DNA from: Tubiluchus corallicola
Taxonomy: Eukaryota; Priapulida; Priapulimorpha; Priapulimorphida; Tubiluchidae
DNA: 64,000 nucleotides
Direction of reading: 5' to 3'
NCBI GenBank assembly: GCA_030141605.1
Contig: JAQGDQ010000318.1
Coordinates: forward strand, 65,001-129,000
Each line of letters starts with the position of its first letter. Position 1 is the first letter of the stretch. The notes beneath the pieces were generated by a model. That model searched no databases. It was not told the origin of the DNA and was given only the letters and a program-made list of their open reading frames with translations. Position numbers and translations under genes: made by a program. This document shows positions 12,301-19,956 of this stretch, piece by piece.

Positions 12301-15300
12301 GTACTGTGAGCACATACGGGTTGATAAAAGTTCTACGTCGCGCTGGTAGGTTTTCTGCATGCAATTCTGCCACCTGGTGAGAAAATTATAAACCCACAGC
12401 TTTCTAATAATTTGCTATAGTACGATGCCTTGTTTGAGTCTTTCTACATCACTCGTTAAACCATATGAGTACAAGGTCAACACCATCAGATCCGTCGTGT
12501 TATTAGAAAGGTGAAACCGTAATGTTGAGATGCAAAATGGCTGGAAATGCTTGAAATTAAGCAACAGCGGTAAGTGGTAAGATGACTGAAGACATCCGTC
12601 CATCTTGCCAGACAAAATCCACAGTGATAGGTAAAATTTCCAGGTATACGTACATGCAGCCAAGCAGTACTGTTCTTTTACGAATCAACCAGTCGGAAGA
12701 CAGAATTTGTGTCACGTTCACGTAAAATGTAAACTCTACAGAACAGGCGATTATTCGTCAATTTCGCGCCGTACAATAATAACATAAGAGTCTGACAAAT
12801 ACGACATTCTCAATCTCAGCTAAGAACCAAGCAAGTACTTTTGTTACATTGTTATAAATTCACTTGCTTACATGTCATTTAATTAAAGTCATCCACCCAA
12901 CTGTCAACTAACGCGTGCAAAATATTTGGTCTAGCCATTATACTGTACATACATGCATTACGTCATGAGGTGTAATGAGTTGTAAAAACAATCAACTAAG
13001 CTCTGGTCATGGTTAGAAACAGGTGAAGAGCGTGTAGATGGGGCGGGCCACAGCAGAAATTGTTTTTTTAACATCGACCTCATATTAGCAGAACTTTGAG
13101 AAATCATCGTCTAAAACGGAGTTTCGTATTAAGCATATGTGATTGCATAAGTTTTATTGTAACATTGGCAAGAACATAATAAAATCATCGTACTATGGAA
13201 AATTTCGTTATAAGCCGATTCGTATTACCATGATTCGTGTCGCTTATAGTACCGAGTACGCGATTGTAATATTACGTGATCCATTTAATTGTCAGTCTAC
13301 TACACTAAGGTACTGAATTAGTCTATGCTGCCATCTACAGTCGTTGTTTTACTCTAATTATACAGTTTGTCAGATATTGATTTTTGTTTCTAAATATTGT
13401 TTCCTTTTGCTTTTATAGACATTCATTAATCAGAGTAATTAGATTGTTAATTTCATGCTTTAATTCTGGTTCTAACTCTCTTATTCAAGTTAAAATAGGG
13501 AGAAAATGTAACAGCTTTCTGTAAACCAATAATCTTTATACTGCTCTCAAAGAAGCCAAGTAGACTTTGATTTTGGTTTAACTAGTAGTCTGTAGAGTAT
13601 AGGTGACCTTTCCATTTATGGTCTGTATGCATGAATGCCATGTTCCTTCCAATAGGAACTTGAATCTCTGGTCATGTGATTACAGCTTTATTCTCTCAGG
13701 CATGCAAGTTTCAACTGATCTAGAGACAGCATTGAGAAAGGATGCAAATTTTCTACTGTTAAATATCATATTGCTAACTTTTTGACTGTTTGTTCAATTT
13801 TGTGATTGATGTGAACAGTGTGTACGTTTTTGCAATAAAATGATTGCAAATTGTATATCACTATTAGATATTGACTCTTATCTTTGTTTTTGTTCCTTGT
13901 AGGTTTTCGTCTTAGTTCAGACGTCTGTAAAGCGATTGTGATGAGGTATGGCAATAGTATGAACAACGTCAATTTTGCCGATTTTATAGCGTGCGCGGTA
14001 AAATTGAGGACCTTGCTTGGTAAGCCTTTGGTGTTCAGATTAGCCATACTTAGGCTTTACTTAGGCTTTATTTACACTTTACTTAAGTAACTTATTTGTT
14101 GCTATGGTGTTTACAAGGGTAATTTAAAACTTTTTCGTTTTTGTTTTAAGTAAGTTTTACATGCGGTTTCATTGTTTCACATTCATAGTAATTTCCTAAC
14201 GAATATTTTGTTTCAGTAAGCGGAGTAATATTTAAGCATAATCCTTAGCCGACCAAGGGGTTTTTGTATTACAATAAAAGCAGAGCAGGGTAAAAAATAC
14301 CACATGAAAGTTTTGCGTAACAGGTAGTGTTACTAACCGGACAGAATAGCCAACTGGTAACTAAGGTGCTCCTGTTAGTACAAAACCAAGTTCTGTGGCA
14401 AGTTGGCATAGATATGTGAATACACGAAGGATAAAGAGAAGCTTTCCACTATTGCACTATATTATTTATGTTTGGTTTATCAAGTTTTGTGAAAATTTTT
14501 ATAATAACCTAACGATGTTCACTGTTTAATTCTAAGACATCCACTTTGTCTTCACTTGCTGCATCTTCTAAAATTTTATCTTCATCAGCTTCAAGCTTAG
14601 TCACCTGCATAGCTAAAGTTCCCGCCATATTTCTAATGAAGAATGACCACAAACTTTAATATGAATGTCCACAAACTTTAATATGACTGTCCACAAACTT
14701 TAATATGAATGTCCACAAACTTTAATATGAATGTCCACAAACTTTAATATGACTGTCCACAAACTTTAATATGACTGTCCACAAACTTTAATATGAATGT
14801 CCACAAACTTTAATATGAATGTCCACAAACTTTAATATGAATGTCCACAAACTTTAATATGAATGTCCACAAACTTTAATATGACTGTCCACAAACTTTA
14901 ATATGAATGTCCACAAACTTTAATATGAATGTCCACAAACTTTAATATGAATGTCCACAAACTTTAATATGAATGTCCACAAACTTTAATATGAATGTCC
15001 ACAAACTTTAATATGAATGTCCACAAACTTTAATATGAATGTCCACAAACTTTAATATGACTGTCCACAAACTTTAATATGACTGTCCACAAACTTTAAT
15101 ATGAATGTCCACAAACTTTAATATGAATGTCCACAAACTTTAATATGAATGTCCACAAACTTTAATATGAATGTCCACAAACTTTAATATGAATGTCCAC
15201 AAACTTTAATATGAATGTCCACAAACTTTAATATGACTGTCCACAAACTTTAATATGACTGTCCACAAACTTTAATATGACTGTCCACAAACTTTAATAT

Positions 15301-17966
15301 GAATGTCCACAAACTTTAATATGACTGTCCACAAACTTTAATATGAATGTCCACAAACTTTAATATGAATGTCCACAAACTTTAATATGAATGTCCACAA
15401 GCTTTAATACGAATGTCCACAAACTTTAGTATGAATGTCCACAAGCTTCAATATGAAATTTCCTCGGCAGATCGTTAGGAAAATTACTTTGCAGATCTGT
15501 AGGCAGAATTGGAGGTTTGCAGCACTTCTCAGTTTTAAAAGTAAACACATGTTGCTGACAGAAAGAAAAATACTGCAAGGTAAATTACAAAGTTTTCCCT
15601 ACATAAAACACAAAATGGGGTAGTAAGTTACGCCACATCAAGTAGTATCTGGCACCCGTGCTTTGTAAAAAACCATGAATAATACTTTTCAACAAAATCA
15701 AGGTATGTTTGCATAGCAAATCAATAAATATTCAATCGCTATTAGTTTGAAAATTTTGCGTTGCGTACATCAATATAAAAAAAGTGAGCAAACACTCGTG
15801 GGGTAATTTTCTACCCCACCTTGGTCGGCTAAGGGTTAAATGACAAATCAGTTTGCTTATGAAATAGCAATTCCATTTTGTTTATTGATAATATTCTCTA
15901 ATTTTGACACATCCAGAAGCGTGAAATGAAATACAGGGTGCCTCATAAGTCGCTGCTCGCTACATTTTCTTATTTTTTCAACAAATGAAGCAAAATGTTT
16001 GAAAATTTATACAGATGAAGTAAAATCTTGGGCAATTTTTTTGGTCAAGTTAGATGGAAATCTGAAAAGAGCTACTGCACCAATAGACTTTCCTGTTTTT
16101 GTTACCTCCTTCAGGGACCTCAATTTAATAACAAGCCAGTCATCTTGCATTGAGAAAGTCTCTCACAGATCGTGAGTGGTGAGGCAGGACGGTGCACCTT
16201 GTTGAAATACTACATTGTTAATTGTGAAAGAATAAAATTTTCCATATGGTGCTTGGTGATCGCAGGACCTTCTGCCAGGCTGATTTTGCACCTTATTTCT
16301 AATGTTACTGTTGTTGTCATAGCAACGTGTGTCCAATTAAAGAATAAATCAAAAGAATTGCTAAAGACCCCTTTGATTCATGTAAGAGCTTTCTGAAATT
16401 GGTGAAAAATTTAAAAAGAAAATTAAAAATCAAAACGTATAGTGACTTTTGAGTTACCTTACTTTTATTTCTTTTTTTGTGTAATTATATGTAATAAAAT
16501 ATTTTTATTTTATTTTTTTGCAGTTAGATATCGAATTTTCAATCCGGCTGGTATGAGCTTTGAAGAGGTAGGCAACTTTGTAACAATAGTGTGCTGCCAT
16601 CTGTTGAACAGTATTAGTTTGCATACATATGCAGTGTATTTTTGATGCGTTTAGTCCATCATACTTTCATCATGTCTGCTCTTCTGATTTTCGTCAAGTC
16701 TGATTTTCAGAAGACTTTTTTTAACACTGTTGGTGAAATCTGGCATCCTAGGCTACACCCTAGTTAGCCAACACTCATATCTCGGTTTGCCGGACAAAAG
16801 CGGGGAGACATCAGTCCGAATTGTCCATATTTTTCGATGCTAAGCTAATGTAATAGGTACTGTGTATTAGACTCACTGTAATGTAAAATCAGTCGCCTAA
16901 TTGTCTCAAAAAGGTCTAGTACGACCCGCTCCTATGCAAAAATATATAAAAACTGTTGGCAATTGACTCAAATAACTCTGCATAATTGACTCTAAACCGC
17001 TTACAGATGCTGACATACAAGCTACACACGTGTCGTTACATGCTGTTTCGATGTAAACAAGGTGACGGCCTGCCAACTAGCGGTCAGCTCGCGAAACAAT
17101 GGACTATCTCCGTAGTATGCGGGACGCTTTAACGTAACAGATTTTGTCCAAATTTTTCGATATCCGTAAAAGCGACGTCCGACAAACCAAGAAACGAGTG
17201 AATTTGTATTGGTTAATACGCTTTTTGTTGTATTTCAGCATTTGCCATATTTGTATTATGTGTTTTTAATTAGCTAAATATGTTTTTTTCCACTTAGGGT
17301 GCTAGTTTTTTTTCTGTCTCTTAACCATCTATCTCTTAATCTTATAAATGAACTGCCCTTGTTTGCTTCTATTTTAATTAAGTATTCTCTTGGCTACAGA
17401 GATTCTGTTTCTTAGGCAATGTTTTTATTTATGGCAGAAAATAGTCTTTATAGACTAATGATCGACGTTAAATAAAATAAACTGTAACTGTGAGCTGTAA
17501 CTGTGAACTGTAAACTGGAACCTGTAACTGTAATGTGTAACCTGTAACTGTAACGTGTAACCTGTAACTGTAATGGTGAACTGTAAACTGTAACTGTGAA
17601 CTGTGAACTGTAACCTGTAACTGTAACTGTGAACTGGAACTGTAACCTGTAACTGTGAACTGGAACTGTAACCTGTAACTGTAAACTGTGATTGTAACCT
17701 GTAACTGTAAACTGTGAACTGTATCCTGTAACTGTAACTGTGAACTGTAACTGTGAACTATAACTATGAACTGTAACTATGAACTGTAAGTATAACCTGT
17801 AACTGTAAACTGTAACTACACAGCATATTTGGCATAGTTTCACCCAGCATATTTCAGTGTTCTGTAGAAACTTTTCACAGCCCCCTAACAAGGTTACTAT
17901 CTTTTAGTTGTTTGCGTCATATTTACTTTTTCAACTATTTTTCAGTGGTTGGAGGCATCGCTGTAG
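238..17966 (+). CDS. Calpain (classical type), 3' part of gene
   Basis: Calcium-dependent cytosolic cysteine protease. The window holds 12 exons: 238-315, 1625-1788, 3314-3477, 4988-5205, 6853-6892, 7345-7477, 8927-8988, 9581-9649, 12267-12345, 13903-14019, 16524-16567 and 17946-17966, stop TAG. Exon phases are mutually compatible and all junctions are GT-AG. Joined, they encode the last residues of the protease core (SDGEFW-type motif, here TDGEFW, then MSYYDFL), the C2-like domain and a penta-EF-hand domain, in classical calpain order. The catalytic Cys, His and Asn lie upstream of the window. The donor of exon 4 is the least certain: 5205 keeps frame, while GTAACC at 5210 looks stronger but breaks it. 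The C-terminus (FEEWLEASL) is short. Family assignment is firm from many aligned motifs; the paralogue is not determined. Confidence 0.93.
316..1624. other. Calpain intron with a partial repeat
   Basis: Mostly unique AT-rich sequence. About 515-640 is a diverged fragment of the repeat family also found at 2860-3270, 10565-11052 and 11590-12112 (shared block around ACACATGAGCTCTG and CACAACTGAACACCTCTGAA). No coding exon found on either strand. Confidence 0.55.
1625..5205 (+). CDS. Calpain exons: C2-like (CBSW) domain
   Basis: Three exons (1625-1788, 3314-3477, 4988-5205) encode the beta-sandwich domain that couples calcium and phospholipid binding to the protease core. Visible landmarks are [16 protein letters not shown], the [17 protein letters not shown] signature created exactly across the 1788/3314 junction, the acidic loop [17 protein letters not shown], and [17 protein letters not shown] followed by RIFTEK. 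The acidic loop is the region that in known calpains binds calcium or phospholipid. The order and spacing match the family throughout, with no stops. The end at 5205 is chosen because it keeps phase with the short linker exon 6853-6892. Confidence 0.9.
1819..2531. mobile_element. Non-autonomous Tc1/mariner-type element (TA target)
   Basis: Terminal inverted repeats are about 25 bp: the left end reads CCGTATATACTCGCATATAA, the right end inverted reads CAGTATATGCTCGCATATAA. It is flanked by TA on both sides (1817-1818, 2532-2533). The matching empty site with a single TA is preserved in the duplicated sequence at 2641-2642, which proves the insertion boundaries. No transposase is encoded. A 224-bp hAT-type element sits inside it. 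Confidence 0.88.
2137..2360. mobile_element. hAT-type MITE nested in the mariner element
   Basis: Both ends carry CAGTGGTGTATTG as a perfect 13-bp inverted repeat, and the element is flanked by the 8-bp direct repeat GTGACACA (2129-2136 and 2361-2368), the target-site length typical of hAT transposases. No coding capacity. It inserted after the surrounding mariner-type element. Confidence 0.88.
2567..2790 (+). pseudogene. Chimeric calpain exon fragments in an intron
   Basis: Two calpain exon remnants lie next to each other inside the intron. The first (about 2567-2616) copies the end of the C2-like exon. The second (about 2670-2712) reads [13 protein letters not shown] and is followed by the donor GTATGT, resembling the EF-hand exon at 9581-9649 ([15 protein letters not shown]). 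Similarity continues into the intron after it (2713-2790 against 9650-9725). Both retain donors, but neither has a clear acceptor and a complete exon. Relics of duplication are the simplest view; use as alternative exons is not excluded. Confidence 0.6.
2860..3270 (+). repeat. Interspersed repeat R1, copy
   Basis: A diverged copy of a repeat also present at about 515-640, 10565-11052, 11590-12112 and, in part, near 37850-37940. Shared blocks include AATAATAGGTTAAAAACTTA-like sequence, GAGCTC with CACCTCTGA, GCAGGCGCTAGTG and the CTGTAAATCGTTCCTGAAAAA end. Four of five copies lie in calpain introns. No terminal inverted repeats or coding potential seen, so the class is unknown. Confidence 0.6.
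3559..4069 (+). mobile_element. MITE family M1, full-length copy 1
   Basis: Starts CAGGAATGAGAATTTTCCGC and ends with CATTCTCATCCCTG, giving a short inverted repeat of about 12 bp (CAGGRATGAGAA). A second near full-length copy is at 7717-8239 and partial ones at 5693-5922, 9275-9450 and 16890-17112 (reverse). I could not find a clear target-site duplication, so the superfamily is not assigned. Confidence 0.7.
4070..4987. other. Calpain intron remainder
   Basis: Unique AT-rich sequence. The run AAATCAAATCAAATCATTTA near 4255 resembles the tail of an inverted LINE or SINE, but no coding part accompanies it. Nothing else recognised. Confidence 0.4.
5693..5922 (+). mobile_element. MITE family M1, 5'-truncated copy
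   Basis: Matches the second half of the copies at 3559-4069 and 7717-8239, beginning at TTTTGCATAGGAGCGGCCAG and ending at the family terminus CATTCTCATCCCTG. The left half is missing. Confidence 0.7.
6024..6235 (+). mobile_element. tRNA-derived SINE, candidate
   Basis: The head looks like a degenerate tRNA with internal RNA polymerase III boxes: A-box-like TAGCTCAATGTTAGC near 6030 and B-box-like GGTTCAAGTC at about 6073, spaced as in tRNAs, with a stem CTTCC/GGGAG between them. An unrelated body of about 130 bp follows. Too degenerate in the anticodon loop to be a working tRNA. Only one copy in the window. Confidence 0.55.
6853..17966 (+). CDS. Calpain exons: linker and penta-EF-hand domain
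   Basis: A linker exon (6853-6892, [13 protein letters not shown]) and seven further exons encode the PEF domain, which binds calcium and mediates dimerisation. EF1 spans 7345-7477 ([19 protein letters not shown]). EF2 spans 8927-9649, and its loop reads D-V-H-G-R-G-K-L, with His and Arg at usual ligand positions, so calcium binding there is doubtful. EF3 is at 12267-12345 ([12 protein letters not shown]), with good ligands at positions 1, 3 and 5 but Gly instead of Glu at position 12. EF4 is at 13903-14019, followed by the EF5 tail in 16524-16567 and 17946-17966. Introns here hold a 22-bp satellite and several repeats. Confidence 0.88.
7717..8239 (+). mobile_element. MITE family M1, full-length copy 2
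   Basis: About 520 bp, collinear with 3559-4069 over its whole length (start CAGGAATGAGAATTTTCCGC, end CATTCTCATCCCTG). It lies in the intron right after EF1. Confidence 0.72.
8240..8926. other. Calpain intron, nothing recognised
   Basis: A short GC-richer stretch (8300-8510) has open frames on both strands. None has family resemblance or splice phases fitting calpain, and I do not call it a gene. Confidence 0.4.
9275..9450 (+). mobile_element. MITE family M1, internally deleted fragment
   Basis: Retains TTATTTGAGTCAATTGCAGA through the family end CATTCTCATCCCTG but lacks the left terminus and part of the interior. Confidence 0.65.
9862..10052 (-). repeat. Interspersed GC-rich repeat R2, copy 1
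   Basis: Reverse-complement match to 62303-62495, sharing AAGATTCGAGGCTACAGC, CATCAAACGAAAGGTCTC, GGGGGTTTATTTTT and GCCGTTTTTTGCAAAA. Diverged relatives are at 44155-44285 and 54945-55075. It ends in a (TA)n run at 10048-10072. Class unknown. Confidence 0.75.
10565..11052 (+). repeat. Interspersed repeat R1, copy
   Basis: Collinear with 11590-12112 (shared GCAGGCGCTAGTGCCCG, GAATGACGAAATG, TTTCACGTAA, CCTTTCAGTATTT and GGTCCGG/GAGTCCGGTTTT at the end). The two copies sit in the same calpain intron, about 1 kb apart. Confidence 0.65.
11590..12112 (+). repeat. Interspersed repeat R1, copy
   Basis: Second copy in this intron, diverged from 10565-11052 but collinear. Ends 150 bp before the EF3 exon. 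No terminal repeats or coding capacity. Confidence 0.65.
12346..13902. other. Calpain intron, nothing recognised
   Basis: Unique AT-rich intron between the EF3 and EF4 exons. No repeat shared with the rest of the window and no convincing exon on either strand. Confidence 0.5.
14636..15452 (+). repeat. 22-bp minisatellite, about 37 units
   Basis: Head-to-tail array of GAATGTCCACAAACTTTAATAT inside a calpain intron. Units are nearly identical except for one position, where they read GAATG or GACTG; about 10 of 37 carry the C form, in singles, pairs and one triplet. The last three units carry extra substitutions (AAGCTTTAATACG, TTTAGTATG, AAGCTTCAATATG), the usual decay at an array edge. Confidence 0.95.
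15453..16523. other. Calpain intron remainder with an X-box-like palindrome
   Basis: Unique sequence apart from GTTGTCATAGCAAC at 16313-16326, which fits the RFX-factor X-box pattern (GTNRCC-N-RGYAAC type). No promoter or exon is evident beside it, so it may be chance. Confidence 0.4.
16890..17112 (-). mobile_element. MITE family M1, partial reverse copy
   Basis: Reverse complement of the middle of family M1: CCTAATTGTCTCAAAAA, CCGCTCCTATGCAAAA, CAATTGACTCAAATAA and CTGCCAACTAGCGGTCAGCT all match. Both termini are missing. Confidence 0.65.
17480..17820 (+). repeat. AACTGT-type minisatellite
   Basis: Irregular tandem repeat built from AACTGT, AACTGTG and AACCTGT words, in the last calpain intron. 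The antisense frame is open for 147 codons only because the words lack stops; it is not a gene. Confidence 0.85.
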
Positions 17967-19026
17967 CTGAGAGTTCTTCGCTTATCCAACTATTGTAAAA
18001 ACAAGACATTAAGATATCAGTACCAATCCTTGGTGAAGCCCATTCTTCATATTTCTTTTGAGCCAAAAGTTGGTTTTGTTTGTTTATGTTGCTTTCTTTT
18101 AGATATTCTAGAAACATTGACCCAAATAAATAGAGATTTCAGTTTCAAATGCTCAGCAAGAACTTTTTACAATTTAAATTTCTGTTTTTCTCCTGTTATT
18201 CTTGTTGTTTACCATTGTTTTTATTTGTTATTTGTAATTAAATTTTATTATTTTGTTTTATTTTACATTTTGATGTATTTCTGCCAGCTTTCAGTCATAA
18301 AATAAAAAATAATATATTTGCTCCTGTTATTTAAAGAACTTGAAGCTTATTTTCTGTTACGTTAACATTATCGTGCGATCAGTTTCTTTTGCAACCAAAT
18401 GTTTGCTGGGGGGGGGGAAGTTGTTACTTTTTATGAACTTCGCACTTAGTAAGCCAAAAAAGCCTCCACTCATCTGCAAAGTCTGCTACATTTATTGTGT
18501 CCGTGTGACAGGACCGGTACTTCGCTCTTTATACATCTTTTGTAAGCAATTTTTAGTTAATCAGCAATGGTGTGTTAATCTGGTGCTTATATGCAGCGAA
18601 AAGTTGGAGACAGTGAAACAAATAAACTAAATGTGTGCAGCTTGCAAACTGAAACCATCCATAAGTCATCATACTTAAAACTACGTTATGATGCTTCAAC
18701 ATAGAATGCACCAAAAATTTGGTTAAATGTTAATTTTTTGTTTTTTTTTTATAAAAACAAACACCAAGTATATGGGATTTTTATATTCTAGAATCACATT
18801 ATCAAGAAAATGTTCAAAAAATTCTAAAAATCTAATTTTGTAATCCCATACACATTTTTCTCTCTAGAAACTTGTACTACAATTGTAAAAACTCCTATTT
18901 TCAAACTGCGATAGTAGCTCGTGGGAGCAATCATTTTGCTTCGGGTTTTTCTGTTGCCAAGCCCAGATCTTTGCCAGGAAGAGCCATCTACTGGATTTAA
19001 ACATAACTTCAATGTGTTCTTGCAAA
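17967..19026. other. Intergenic and calpain 3' region
   Basis: AT-rich. AATAAA occurs at about 18125 and 18300, consistent with a calpain polyadenylation site, though none can be chosen. No other gene seen. Confidence 0.45.
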
Positions 19027-19294
19027 GTCCATAGCAACCAATTTTTGTGCGGTTGCTAAGTGTATTGTTGAGACACGACAAAAAACAATGGCTAGCATTA
19101 GCAGTGATTTTCTCAAGATTATGTTTTGCAGTGTGCAGCCTGCACCTCAACTTCAACGTGGATTATCTCAGCTTAGAAATAACATAGAGCGATTAACTTG
19201 CTACGAAAATGATCCACATGAAATGGACATTCAGGGTATGTGAATAACTTAAAAAACTTAATTGCTGACTAATGGACCATGTTGCTATGGAAAC
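19027..19294. promoter_or_regulatory. Cluster of RFX X-box-like sites
   Basis: GTCCATAGCAAC at 19027-19038, half-site GGTTGCTAAG at 19051-19060, and GTTGCTATGGAAAC at 19281-19294. A further half-site GTTGCC is near 18953. X-boxes 50-150 bp before a start codon mark ciliary genes in animals; here two precede the ATG at 19088 by 30-60 bp. Binding is not shown. Confidence 0.35.
19088..19235 (+). CDS. Candidate first coding exon, unrecognised
   Basis: An ATG followed by 49 open codons beginning MASISSDFLKIM and including QLQRGLSQLRNNIERL, then a strong donor (CAGG then GTATGTG) leaving phase 1. Composition looks protein-like rather than intergenic. It lies behind X-box-like motifs. I found no convincing downstream exon: an acceptor at about 19752 keeps frame for 42 residues (starting ISLLIRYQK) but resembles nothing. 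It could be an orphan gene, an exon of a gene running into DHCR24, or chance. Confidence 0.35.
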
Positions 19295-19870
19295 ACACAA
19301 ATGAAATTACTAAAAACAAGTTGATTCCGTCACCGTGGTCAATCTATAATAGATAAGGATCTGTTTACTCACCCCATTCATTGTTATGTGGTCACCTAAA
19401 TTGTTATTCACTTGTTCATTATTATTATATTTATGAAGCTCAAAAAATCGTCAAAAAAATTAAATAAAATATACAATCAAGTACATACATACAGTCGAAC
19501 CATAAAATAGATATGTGTATAGTTGTATAAGCGTACACAAATTTTGAAACAACACTACTAGCTAACAATTAACTAATTAGAATGCCATCTCTTAATGTCC
19601 AGATTTTTGTCAAAACGAAGTTTAACTATATTTGCATAGACATGCATGTATTAATACACCTCGTTTTCACGCCAACTTTTTCTGAAGTCGGAATAAAGAA
19701 GTTTGGTTTTAATCACTTATTCTTACTCACAAAGTCTAACCTATCATTTTAGCAATTTCTCTTTTAATAAGGTATCAGAAATCCAGACAACTTACAAAAA
19801 CTTTATCTTTGCACTACCCGGTGGCGCCACATTACAAAAACAAAAATCAGCTGACAACATCAGACCCGCC

Positions 19871-19876
19871 CACGTG
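19871..19876. promoter_or_regulatory. E-box CACGTG upstream of DHCR24
   Basis: CACGTG in a GC-rich block (CCCGCCCACGTGAGCGGCGC) about 80 bp before the DHCR24 start. The block is the only GC-rich island here and is the likely promoter or 5' UTR. Vertebrate DHCR24 is controlled by SREBP, which can bind E-boxes; applying that here is inference. Confidence 0.3.
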
Positions 19877-19956
19877 AGCGGCGCGAAGGAGCGGAGACTG
19901 AGGAGTCAGTGTGGAGAGTACAATGGTTTGTTGATTTTGGCATCTGCATTAGCAAA

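Noticed and set aside
14636-15452. CRISPR-like regular repeats
   Set aside because: Units are contiguous with no spacers and the context is an animal intron; it is a minisatellite.
17448-17891. Minus-strand frame of 147 codons (Tyr/Thr/Val-rich)
   Set aside because: Entirely a product of the AACTGT-type minisatellite.
18824-19156. Minus-strand frame of 110 codons upstream of DHCR24
   Set aside because: No domain, signal or splice support; it overlaps the better-looking plus-strand candidate exon.
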